From positions 1 through 5,440 of the forward strand of contig JAJBBL010000019.1 in assembly GCA_020532365.1 (NCBI GenBank): a DNA stretch of 5,440 bases, read 5' to 3'. The notes beneath the pieces were generated by a model. The model was given only the letters and a program-made list of their open reading frames with translations. It made no database searches and was not told the DNA's origin. The translations under genes were made by a program, and so were the position numbers. This document shows positions 1 to 5,421 of this stretch, piece by piece (the stretch's first letter is position 1; every line of letters starts with the position of its first letter). The DNA is from Candidatus Cloacimonadota bacterium (lineage in GTDB: Bacteria > Cloacimonadota > Cloacimonadia > Cloacimonadales > JAJBBL01).

Positions 1-2
1 AT

Positions 3-95
3 ATGGTTCAAGCTGGCGTCGGCGTAGTCCTTGGTCTCGCCCTCTCTAAGGCAATTAAGCGGGCGTATCCCCCCGTCAGTAGTCTCTCTTGGTAA
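3..95 (+). CDS. 3' end of an unrecognised protein, partial at the window edge
   Basis: An open frame runs in from the left edge and stops at TAA 93-95. The last 31 residues include a small hydrophobic stretch (VGVVLGLALS), then a basic patch (KAIKR) and a short tail ending in LSW. This would fit the last transmembrane helix and cytoplasmic tail of a membrane protein, but too little is visible to name a family. The stop falls 10 bases before the guaA start, and the guaA ribosome binding site overlaps it, so the two genes are probably co-transcribed and translationally close. Base composition is like guaA. The other two forward frames are closed within about 50 bases. The true start lies outside the window, and the ATG at position 3 need not be a start. 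Confidence 0.45.
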   Translation: MVQAGVGVVLGLALSKAIKRAYPPVSSLSW

Positions 96-99
96 AAGG
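94..99 (+). promoter_or_regulatory. Ribosome binding site deciding the guaA start
   Basis: AAAAGG lies six bases before ATG 106. An upstream in-frame TTG at position 31 would add 25 residues but has no Shine-Dalgarno sequence. It would also overlap the preceding reading frame and add residues (proline- and serine-rich) that do not resemble a GMP synthase N-terminus, whereas family similarity begins right after ATG 106. Confidence 0.7.
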
Positions 100-105
100 T
101 CTTCT

Positions 106-1317
106 ATGAACAACCGCATTAGCATCATCGATTATGGTAACGGCGACGCCCTTAGCCTCGCTCGAAAGATTCGCTCCTTTGGCTTTTACAGTCGAATATT
201 TCCGTATACGATCAAGGGTGATGAACTCCGAGTATTTAATCCTTCGGTAACCCTTCACCTTACCGAAGAAGAGGTGACTACACTCACTACCGGTGTAGAG
301 CGACGGGTGAGTGATTTCACTGATGATGAATTGAAGGCATTCTTACTCGCTCATGCCACTCCATCGTGGACGATGGAGTCGTATGCAGAGCACCTCATCA
401 CCGAGATTAAAGAAACTGTCGGCGATAGGCGAGTTCTCCTGGGCCTTAGTGGGGGAGTTGATTCATCGGTGTGTGCTCGCCTCATCCATAAGGCGGTTGG
501 TGATCAACTGACGTGTGTCTTTGTCGATCACGGGCTCTTGCGGAAGAATGAAGGCGCTCAGGTGAGGGCTCTCTTTGAAGAGACGTATCACATTCCCCTC
601 ATCTACGTTGAAGCCGAAGAAATCTTCCTGAGGGAGCTGAAGGGTATTACTGACGCTGAAGAGAAGCGAAAGACGATCGGGCGCCTCTTTGTCGATACGT
701 TCTACGCTGAAGGGCGAGCGATACCAAACATCGCCTTCTTAGCCCAAGGAACAATCTACCCCGATATCGTCGAATCTGTTCAACTCGATGGGTCGCTTGC
801 GATCAAGAGCCACCACAACGTTGGCGGTCTTCCCGCCGATCTTTCATGGCAGCTCCTAGAGCCCTTAAAAGAGCTCTTCAAAGATGAAGTACGCGCCCTT
901 GGTCGGGTTCTTGGCCTTCCGGATTTACTTCTGAACCGCCATCCCTTCCCTGGCCCTGGCTTAGGGGTTCGCTGTATCGGTGAACTAACAAAAGAGCGCC
1001 TTGATACCCTGCGCGAGGTTGATGCAATCTACATCGATGAGATTCGTAGCGCTGGTCTTTACGATGAGATCTGGCAAGCTATAGCCACCCTCCTGCCCGT
1101 TAAGTCCGTCGGAGTAAAGGACGGTAGGCGAGTTCATGAAGAGGTGTGTACCCTCCGGGCGGTTAACTCTACCGATGCAATCACCGCTGAGATCTATCCC
1201 TTTAGCCATGAGTTTATGAATACAGTTGTCCTTCGTATCCTCGCCGAAGTCCCCACAGTAAGTCGAGTCCTCTGGGATATATCTCCCAAACCCCCAGCAA
1301 CGATTGAGTGGGAGTAG
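106..1317 (+). CDS. guaA: GMP synthase with intact ATP-pyrophosphatase half but amputated glutaminase domain
   Basis: GMP synthase makes GMP from XMP and ATP in the cytoplasm, using ammonia normally released from glutamine by its N-terminal class I amidotransferase domain. The 403-residue product starts like a normal GuaA (RISIIDYGNGDALSLARKIR at 4-23, then FNP at 44-46). It then passes within about 40 residues into the linker before the second domain. Roughly 120 residues are missing, including the regions that carry the catalytic Cys and the His-x-Glu pair; full-length GuaA is about 510-525 residues. The ATP-pyrophosphatase part is complete: P-loop SGGVDSS 115-121, FVDHGLLR 139-146, AQGTIYPD 213-220, KSHHNVGGLP 234-243, PFPGPGLG 280-287, and C-terminal KPPATIEWE. 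The missing part left the frame open and the rest well conserved, so the protein is probably under selection. It could be an ammonia-dependent enzyme, use a separate glutaminase subunit (as in archaea with split GuaAa/GuaAb), or be a paralog. The start rests on AAAAGG at 94-99. Confidence 0.9.
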   Translation: MNNRISIIDYGNGDALSLARKIRSFGFYSRIFPYTIKGDELRVFNPSVTLHLTEEEVTTLTTGVERRVSDFTDDELKAFLLAHATPSWTMESYAEHLITEIKETVGDRRVLLGLSGGVDSSVCARLIHKAVGDQLTCVFVDHGLLRKNEGAQVRALFEETYHIPLIYVEAEEIFLRELKGITDAEEKRKTIGRLFVDTFYAEGRAIPNIAFLAQGTIYPDIVESVQLDGSLAIKSHHNVGGLPADLSWQLLEPLKELFKDEVRALGRVLGLPDLLLNRHPFPGPGLGVRCIGELTKERLDTLREVDAIYIDEIRSAGLYDEIWQAIATLLPVKSVGVKDGRRVHEEVCTLRAVNSTDAITAEIYPFSHEFMNTVVLRILAEVPTVSRVLWDISPKPPATIEWE

Positions 1318-1368
1318 CCCTTGTTGCTAGGAATTAAAACCTCCTGAAAGCTGGAAAACATCAGATAA

Positions 1369-1428
1369 TAGTTTAATTTTGGCATAAGATTGTTGAAATT
1401 TAAACAATAACATGCTAAAACTAAACTA
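1369..1428. promoter_or_regulatory. 60-base nested palindrome, probable AbiEi operator
   Basis: Two inverted repeats share one centre, between 1398 and 1399. The outer arms are 1369-1385 and 1412-1428 (TAGTTTAATTTTGGCAT against ATGCTAAAACTAAACTA), matching at 15 of 17 positions. The inner repeat ATTGTTGAAATTTAAACAAT (1389-1408) pairs at 9 of 10 positions. Only three bases on each side between inner and outer arms fail to pair. The palindrome covers the -35, spacer, -10 and probable transcription start of the abiE promoter. In studied AbiE systems AbiEi binds a pair of inverted repeats in its own promoter and represses it, so this layout fits an AbiEi operator. Binding by this AbiEi is inferred. 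Confidence 0.75.
1393..1421 (+). promoter_or_regulatory. Promoter of the abiE operon
   Basis: TTGAAA (1393-1398) and TAAAAC (1416-1421) are separated by 17 bases, and TG at 1413-1414 gives an extended -10. Transcription would start near 1428, about 28 bases before abiEi. The elements sit inside the palindrome, as expected for an autorepressed promoter. No convincing intrinsic terminator was seen between guaA and this promoter, so read-through from guaA is possible. Confidence 0.6.
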
Positions 1429-1455
1429 CACCTATGGTGTTAAAGAGGTTACTGT

Positions 1456-2223
1456 ATGGACGCGTATAGACAGTTAGCTCGATATCCAATCTTCACTGCT
1501 GGTGATGTTGAAGAGCTGACTGGGAACAAAAACACAGCATATTCTTTGATTAAGAGTCTGATAAAACGAGGGCTCGCCCGAAAAATACGAAATAATCAGT
1601 ATTCTCTTGTAAATCCAGCTACTGATCAACTGGTTGCGAATAAATACCAGATTGCATCTTCGATTACACCAACTTCATATATTTCCCACCACAGTGCATT
1701 TGAATATTACGGATTGAGTAATCAAGTATATAACGAGCTGTATGTTTCATCGAAAACTAAGTTCTACTCTTTTGAGTACGAAGGGATAACATATACATAT
1801 GTTGCATCACGAATGGATGAGGGGATTGTTGAAGCAAAAAATATCAAAGGGGTAGTCATTACGGATTTAGAAAGGACTGTCATCGACAGTATCCATGATG
1901 TTAACAAAATAGCGGGCTTTGAGGAGCTGCTCAATTGTATCGAGGGGGTACAATATCTCGATGAGTCCAAAATAAAAAAATATCTACAGGGGTACAATAA
2001 GCAGATCCTATTTCAAAGATCAGGCTTTATTTTTGAACATCTCCAACCTACACTAGGTGTATCAAGTGACCTCATCGAATATTGCAACCGAAGGGTAGGA
2101 TTGAGTAAAAGATACCTCATTAATGATGCACATGGGCGATCTACTTTCAACAGAAAATGGAATTTGATGGTGCCAGATGAAATATATTCAATGATGGGAA
2201 AAGAAGGTGATGACTTTGTTTAA
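1456..2223 (+). CDS. abiEi: AbiEi-family antitoxin and transcriptional autorepressor
   Basis: The 255-residue product has the AbiEi architecture. An N-terminal winged helix-turn-helix (about 12-52, ending IRNNQYSLVNP) is followed by the family's C-terminal antitoxin region with SHHSAFEYYGL at 77-87 and ITDLERTVIDSIH at 135-147, both typical signatures. In characterised systems AbiEi represses the operon and neutralises the AbiEii toxin without direct protein contact (type IV toxin-antitoxin), and the pair can abort phage infection. Start: ATG 1456 has AAAGAGG at 1442-1448, seven bases upstream. It is the first gene of a two-gene operon and overlaps abiEii by 14 bases. The large palindrome directly upstream is its likely operator. 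The gene is visibly more AT-rich than guaA, suggesting acquisition by transfer. Confidence 0.85.
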   Translation: MDAYRQLARYPIFTAGDVEELTGNKNTAYSLIKSLIKRGLARKIRNNQYSLVNPATDQLVANKYQIASSITPTSYISHHSAFEYYGLSNQVYNELYVSSKTKFYSFEYEGITYTYVASRMDEGIVEAKNIKGVVITDLERTVIDSIHDVNKIAGFEELLNCIEGVQYLDESKIKKYLQGYNKQILFQRSGFIFEHLQPTLGVSSDLIEYCNRRVGLSKRYLINDAHGRSTFNRKWNLMVPDEIYSMMGKEGDDFV

Positions 2224-3163
2224 ACATGACAATACATTTCTGAGCCAGCAGGCCAAAGACCTTGGTTTTATTCGAGATACGTATGAGAAGGTAGTAAGAC
2301 TCACCGATGTTTTAGAATTTTTGAATAATAATCCCTTACTCAAAAAAAGCTTGGCCTTGAAAGGCGGAACAGCCATCAATTTTACAATTTTTGATCTTCC
2401 AAGGCTTTCGGTGGATATAGATTTGGACTATCTCATTTCTAATAGTAGAGAAGAAATGCTTGAACAAAGGCAAATGATTAATGTAGCAATCGATCGATTT
2501 ATGGTTTCACAGGGATATCAAAAAAATTCCAGATCAAAAAATCCTCATAGTTTAGATTCTTGGATTTATGATTATACTGGTGTTAGCGGAAATAAAGATA
2601 ATATCAAAATTGAAATAAACTATTCCCTCCGAGCGCATATCTTTCATCCAGAAGAAAGACTAATTATACCCGAAAATATTGGGTCCAAAGAAAAGATTAA
2701 AATACTGAACCCTCTTGAGATATATGGTAGTAAAATTAATGCATTGCTGAGCAGAGCCGCTGCCAGGGACTTATATGACACAAAAAATATGATATCACAT
2801 TGCCTGTTCAATCCTGTAGAAGAGGAACTGTTAAGGAAGTGTGTTGTATTTTATATGGCCATATCTTCTCAAAGGATAAATAAAAAATTTAGTGTAGAGG
2901 CAATACACTCTATCAATCAGAGAAAAATAAAAACAGAATTATATCCGGTTATCAAGAATTCAGATAAATTCAATTTATTAACCACAAAGGAAATGGTTGT
3001 CGAATATATTTTGAATTTAATGGAACTATCAAAAGATGAAAATAAATTCTTAGACCAGTTTGAGCATGGGAACTATGTTCCCGAATTATTATTTGAGGAT
3101 GAAAAGATTATTGATAGAATCAAAGGCCATCCAATGGCTTTATGGAAGACAAAATCATATTAA
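2210..3163 (+). CDS. abiEii: AbiEii-family nucleotidyltransferase toxin
   Basis: The 317-residue product is a DNA polymerase beta-like nucleotidyltransferase of the AbiEii/AbiGii type. Visible motifs are KGGTA at 51-55, followed after the usual gap by SVDIDLDY (67-74; metal-binding acids among D69, D71, D73); IKIEINYSLR at 132-141, which would supply the third acid E135; and K175, R182 and RDLYD 186-190 from the helical part. Known AbiEii/MenT-type toxins transfer nucleotides to RNA acceptors such as tRNA ends and stop growth, but the target here is unknown. All expected catalytic motifs are present, so the toxin looks active. ATG 2210 follows AGAAGG (2202-2207) very closely. GTG 2207 is in frame, and TTG 2216 would have better spacing, so the exact start is uncertain. 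Overlap with abiEi implies translational coupling. The gene is AT-rich throughout. Confidence 0.85.
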   Translation: MTLFKHDNTFLSQQAKDLGFIRDTYEKVVRLTDVLEFLNNNPLLKKSLALKGGTAINFTIFDLPRLSVDIDLDYLISNSREEMLEQRQMINVAIDRFMVSQGYQKNSRSKNPHSLDSWIYDYTGVSGNKDNIKIEINYSLRAHIFHPEERLIIPENIGSKEKIKILNPLEIYGSKINALLSRAAARDLYDTKNMISHCLFNPVEEELLRKCVVFYMAISSQRINKKFSVEAIHSINQRKIKTELYPVIKNSDKFNLLTTKEMVVEYILNLMELSKDENKFLDQFEHGNYVPELLFEDEKIIDRIKGHPMALWKTKSY

Positions 3164-3187
3164 TTATTTACTGTTAACAATTTCCAG

Positions 3188-3240
3188 ACTTTAAGAAATC
3201 GCCACCTAAAACTTTAAAATTCGGTAATCCTTAACTTTAA
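3188..3240 (+). repeat. Three ACTTTAA direct repeats at 23-base spacing, upstream of the ATPase remnant
   Basis: ACTTTAA occurs at 3188, 3211 and 3234, exactly 23 bases apart. The last copy ends 25 bases before ATG 3266. The bases between are not conserved as a simple tandem repeat, so this is a phased heptamer array rather than a minisatellite. Its units align in order with the last three units upstream of the intact ATPase: the first here and the second there share ACTTTAAGAAA. A 23-base period is about two helical turns, placing all copies on nearly one face of the DNA, which suggests binding sites for an oligomeric regulator. The regulator is unknown. The rest of the intergenic stretch 3164-3265 shows nothing else. 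Confidence 0.75.
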
Positions 3241-3265
3241 CTACAAGGCAACTCAGGATTACTAC

Positions 3266-3424
3266 ATGCGTTTAAAACGCCAAATTACTGATACCTTACT
3301 TCGCTACGTAGCTCAGTTTCCCGTTGTTGGTATTACTGGTCCTCGGCAGAGTGTAAAAACTACGTTCGGCGATACGGGAGCTGGAGAAGATAGAAATAAG
3401 CCGAGGATACGATGGTGTCTATAG
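3266..3424 (+). pseudogene. Truncated DUF4143-type ATPase remnant fused to foreign sequence
   Basis: The first 33 codons (3266-3364) match the first 33 codons of the intact ATPase at 3906 at 87 of 99 bases. Similarity then ends abruptly and the frame continues out of homology to TAG 3422-3424. What remains is the N-terminal strand and Walker A loop, but that loop reads GPRQSVKTT, with valine (GTA) in place of the glycine (GGA) before the lysine, so nucleotide binding would be lost even if expressed. About 360 residues, including Walker B and the C-terminal domain, are gone. The twelve differences indicate an old paralog or diverged allele, not a fresh duplication. The promoter positions that work in the intact copy are degraded here (TTAACT and CAGGAT). 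AGGA at 3255-3258 could act as a ribosome binding site, but the product would be a 52-residue relic. Confidence 0.85.
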
Positions 3425-3560
3425 ACGCGACCATGCCGTTACAAAACGACAGAAGGACATCCTCAGGTGCTTTGGCATGGATGCTGACATGGTCAAGCTC
3501 ATAGCTGAGGAAATTAGCAACATCCTCACCACACAGGAACGAGAAAAGGGGAACACCTAA
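3366..3560 (+). pseudogene. 5'-truncated gene tail of unknown family
   Basis: Directly after the ATPase homology ends, a frame reads 64 residues to TAA 3558-3560. It is protein-like: SAIRELEKIEISRGYDGVYR, then a basic stretch around VTKRQKDILRCFGMD, and a tail AEEISNILTTQEREKGNT. No start codon is near the junction, and the frame is closed by TAA at 3354, inside the ATPase remnant, so this is the 3' end of a larger gene cut by the recombination. Composition is more GC-rich than abiE. The coiled-coil gene begins one base after its stop (TAAGATG), implying that both were once an operon. Gene pairs like this occur in conjugative or mobilisable elements, where the upstream gene could be a relaxase, but nothing visible proves that here. 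Confidence 0.55.
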
Positions 3561-3561
3561 G

Positions 3562-3774
3562 ATGGCCAGGCCGAAGAAAATCGAGGTAATAGAAACTAGA
3601 ATCGAGAACGCCGAGCAGCGGATCAGGACCCTCAAGGCTCAATGTGACGACGCCCTTTCAGAACTAAAGGCACTTTTAGAGGAACAGCAGAGAATTCATG
3701 CAGAGAAATTGCTTAAGGCAATTGCCAAAAACGGCAAGAGTTTTGACGAGGTCCTTAGGCTGATTGAGCTTTGA
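3562..3774 (+). CDS. Small coiled-coil protein, possibly from a mobile element
   Basis: The predicted product is 70 residues. A basic N-terminus (MARPKK) precedes a highly charged helix (about 7-50) whose heptad pattern suggests a coiled coil (IEVIETRIENAEQRIRTLKA), followed by a short segment NGKSFDEVLRLIEL. There is no signal peptide, membrane segment or catalytic motif. ATG 3562 follows AGGGG at 3547-3551 by ten bases and lies one base after the stop of the truncated upstream gene, which supports translational coupling. The layout loosely resembles small coiled-coil proteins of firmicute conjugative elements (DUF4315-like), but I cannot assign the family. Composition differs from the AT-rich sequence on both sides. 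With its upstream partner broken, it may be a passenger relic, although its own frame is intact. Confidence 0.6.
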   Translation: MARPKKIEVIETRIENAEQRIRTLKAQCDDALSELKALLEEQQRIHAEKLLKAIAKNGKSFDEVLRLIEL

Positions 3775-3805
3775 GGTTTAATTTATCGGGAAATTGATAA
3801 TTAAT

Positions 3806-3880
3806 ACTTTAATATAAATATGGTAGTAACTTTAAGAAAACTTAATACAAACTTTAAAGTTTCGACTGTATTGACTTTAA
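3806..3880 (+). repeat. Four ACTTTAA direct repeats at 22-23-base spacing, upstream of the intact ATPase
   Basis: ACTTTAA starts at 3806, 3829, 3851 and 3874 (steps of 23, 22 and 23). The last copy ends 25 bases before ATG 3906, the same distance as in the remnant copy at 3240/3266, and it overlaps the -35 of the gene's promoter. The third copy is also the centre of a perfect 14-base palindrome AAACTTTAAAGTTT (3849-3862). I found no ACTTTAA elsewhere in the window on this strand apart from the three upstream of the remnant. Helical phasing with a fixed distance to the promoter suggests an operator or activator array for a cooperatively binding protein. The bound protein is unknown, and autoregulation by the ATPase is conceivable but unsupported. 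Confidence 0.8.
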
Positions 3881-3899
3881 GAATGTTGTATTTTAGAAT
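3871..3899 (+). promoter_or_regulatory. Promoter of the intact ATPase gene, predicted leaderless
   Basis: TTGACT (3871-3876, five of six consensus bases) and TAGAAT (3894-3899, five of six) are separated by 17 bases. A start site about seven bases after the -10 falls on or next to the A of ATG 3906. No Shine-Dalgarno sequence lies before that ATG (the preceding bases are GAATTCTTAT), so the mRNA would begin at or within a base or two of the start codon. The last ACTTTAA overlaps the -35. Confidence 0.65.
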
Positions 3900-3905
3900 T
3901 CTTAT

Positions 3906-5081
3906 ATGCTTATAAAACGCCAAGCAGCCGATACTCTACTTCGCTACGCAGCTCAGTTTCCCGTTGTTGGTATTACTGGTCCTCGACAGAGTGGAAAAAC
4001 TACGCTCGCAAAAATGGTATTTCCCGATAAGCCGTATGTAAGTTTTGATGATACGCGCTTTCGCGAGCTCGCTGCTTCCGCTCCAGCAGATTTTCTTCTC
4101 GCCTTCCCAGAGGGAGTTATCATTGATGAAGCCCAAAAAGTCCCCAACATCTTTGATGCTATTAAACTTGTTGTTGATAAAGAGCCCGAGCACGCTGGAA
4201 AGTATATCTTAACTGGTTCGAGTCAATTCATTTTGCACAAGAATATGTCTGATAGTCTTGCCGGTAGAGCGGTGTTTTTAAAACTTTTACCTTTTTCCAT
4301 TGGCGAATTACAGCAAGGCCAAATCCGATTGGATAATCCATATGAAATGGCGTTCAACGGGTTCTACCCGCCCCTATATGACCAACGGCGAAGCTTTATC
4401 CCCACAGATTGGTTTGAGGCGTACATTGATATGTATCTCGATTTGGATGTTCGTGACCAAATAAATCCTTCCAATATCGCTTCCTTTAGAAAACTCATAC
4501 AACTCTGTGCCACTATGAGTGGGCAGCTCTTATCTATGAATTCAATGGCTAAGCACCTAGGCGTTTCCGTTCCAACAGTTAAAAGTTGGCTCTCAATTCT
4601 TGAAACGTCTTACATCATCCATTTTTTACAACCCGATTCCACGAATCTGGGTAAAACCCTCGTAAAGACTCCAAAGCTTTATTTTGTTGACCCAGGTCTC
4701 CTCTGTCATTTTTTACGATTAGAGTCAAAGGAAGATCTCATTCTTAGTCCATTTAAAGGTAATGTGATCGAGACATTTGCTGTTTCTGAGCTTCTGAAAA
4801 GTCGAATGAACCAAGGTAAAAAAGCTAACTTAACGTTTTATCGGGATAAAAACCAGCTGGAAGTGGATATCATCGGGGAGTGGAAACACTCATTTGCCAT
4901 AGAGATTAAAAGCGATAGTGAAACTGAGAAGAAGCTTTCGCACGCCGTTCGAAAATATTTGGCCCTTCGAACGGATGTTCCGGTAACCGGGGCGGTATTT
5001 TATTTAGGAAGTATTGCCGGCAAGTTCAATGGGATCAATTACGTCCCTTGGAAGCAGTGGGGAGATTTTATTTCTCACTAA
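3906..5081 (+). CDS. AAA_14/DUF4143-family ATPase
   Basis: The product is 391 residues, a usual length for this family. The N-terminal ATPase domain has Walker A GPRQSGKTT (25-33), Walker B GVIIDEAQKVP (70-80; D74, E75), a sensor-type segment ILTGSSQF (101-108) and LAGRA (118-122) with a candidate arginine finger. A winged-helix-like segment follows (about 208-243; AKHLGVSVPTVKSWLSILE). The DUF4143 part has KLYFVDPGLL (257-266), GNVIETF (285-291) and VDII...IEIKS (320-336); the D321, E333, K335 arrangement resembles a restriction-endonuclease-like (D-ExK) fold. The family is abundant and often multi-copy in bacteria and archaea, and its function is not established; proposals centre on mobile or conflict-related roles. 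All nucleotide-binding motifs are intact, unlike the remnant at 3266. The start is set by the remnant's matching ATG and by the promoter, as there is no ribosome binding site. Confidence 0.9.
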   Translation: MLIKRQAADTLLRYAAQFPVVGITGPRQSGKTTLAKMVFPDKPYVSFDDTRFRELAASAPADFLLAFPEGVIIDEAQKVPNIFDAIKLVVDKEPEHAGKYILTGSSQFILHKNMSDSLAGRAVFLKLLPFSIGELQQGQIRLDNPYEMAFNGFYPPLYDQRRSFIPTDWFEAYIDMYLDLDVRDQINPSNIASFRKLIQLCATMSGQLLSMNSMAKHLGVSVPTVKSWLSILETSYIIHFLQPDSTNLGKTLVKTPKLYFVDPGLLCHFLRLESKEDLILSPFKGNVIETFAVSELLKSRMNQGKKANLTFYRDKNQLEVDIIGEWKHSFAIEIKSDSETEKKLSHAVRKYLALRTDVPVTGAVFYLGSIAGKFNGINYVPWKQWGDFISH

Positions 5082-5171
5082 CGGGTACACATCCAAAAAT
5101 CCAATTCCTTTATCACCTATACTAGGACTATTTTTCCTTCTTTATTTGGGGCAGTGATGTTCGAAGTTTAG

Positions 5172-5351
5172 AAACTTTGCTCATCGGCTCTGCTGTCAGA
5201 AGATTTAGACAGGTGGGAAGATGTCTATTGTCATAGGTCGTTGACAGATTTTCAGAAAATGATAGAAACCTCTCAAATTCTAGTGAATTTGAATGATCTC
5301 TCTGACCTAAGTCAGAAGAGACTGAGGGAAAAGATTGAGAAAGTGATGTGA
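5172..5351 (+). pseudogene. Protein-like frame behind an amber stop, possible decayed gene tail
   Basis: Read from just after TAG 5169-5171, 59 codons run to TGA 5349-5351 and give a plausible soluble protein end: SEDLDRWEDVYCHRSLTDFQ, then KMIETSQILVNLNDLSDL and a basic helix QKRLREKIEKVM. The same frame is also open upstream of the amber codon back to the ATPase stop, with ATG at 5157 giving only four codons before TAG. No ribosome binding site and start fit the downstream part. It could be the C-terminal remnant of a decayed gene, or chance. The family is not recognised. Confidence 0.3.
5273..5321 (+). repeat. Two adjacent short hairpins with four-base loops
   Basis: TCAAATTC-TAGT-GAATTTGA (5273-5292) is a perfect eight-base stem. 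Four bases later, TCTCTCTGAC (5297-5306) pairs with GTCAGA plus GAGA (5311-5321) around loop CTAA, with one bulged A. Neither is followed by a T-run, so they are not ordinary intrinsic terminators. They could be RNA structure, protein-binding sites or chance within the decayed frame. Confidence 0.4.
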
Positions 5352-5415
5352 GAAGTTGTGTTTTGGGCTCAGATGAAATAACACTTCTTCTAACATATGA
5401 CATTTAATATATTCT

Positions 5416-5421
5416 TATAAT
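5416..5421 (+). promoter_or_regulatory. Possible -10 element at the window edge
   Basis: A consensus TATAAT lies in a very AT-rich stretch, and a second TATAAT occupies the last six bases (5435-5440). No good -35 sits at the right distance from either, so a promoter for a gene to the right is only possible. Confidence 0.25.

Noticed and set aside
31..105. TTG 31 as the start of the GMP synthase
   Set aside because: It has no ribosome binding site, overlaps the upstream reading frame, and adds 25 residues without family similarity; ATG 106 has AAAAGG six bases upstream.
1303..1317. Second copy of the guaA 3' end within the window as an att site
   Set aside because: Only short partial matches (GAGTGGG near 4517, GGAGTGG near 4876) were found, inside the ATPase gene; too short to be an attachment site.
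1318..1368. Intrinsic terminator after guaA
   Set aside because: No GC-rich stem followed by a T-run was found; the nearby large palindrome is AT-rich and sits on the promoter.
3360..3635. Minus-strand 91-residue frame over the foreign fragment
   Set aside because: It is antisense to the better-supported tail and coiled-coil frames, spans the recombination junction, and has no recognisable ribosome binding site or family.
3188..3880. ACTTTAA arrays as CRISPR or replication iterons
   Set aside because: The repeat is only seven bases, with no spacer array, cas genes, replication initiator or DnaA boxes. Its fixed distance to two paralogous start codons points to gene regulation.
5128..5403. 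Minus-strand 91-residue frame at the right end
   Set aside because: It is serine/threonine-rich with no domain pattern and opposes the more protein-like plus-strand frame; probably a shadow.
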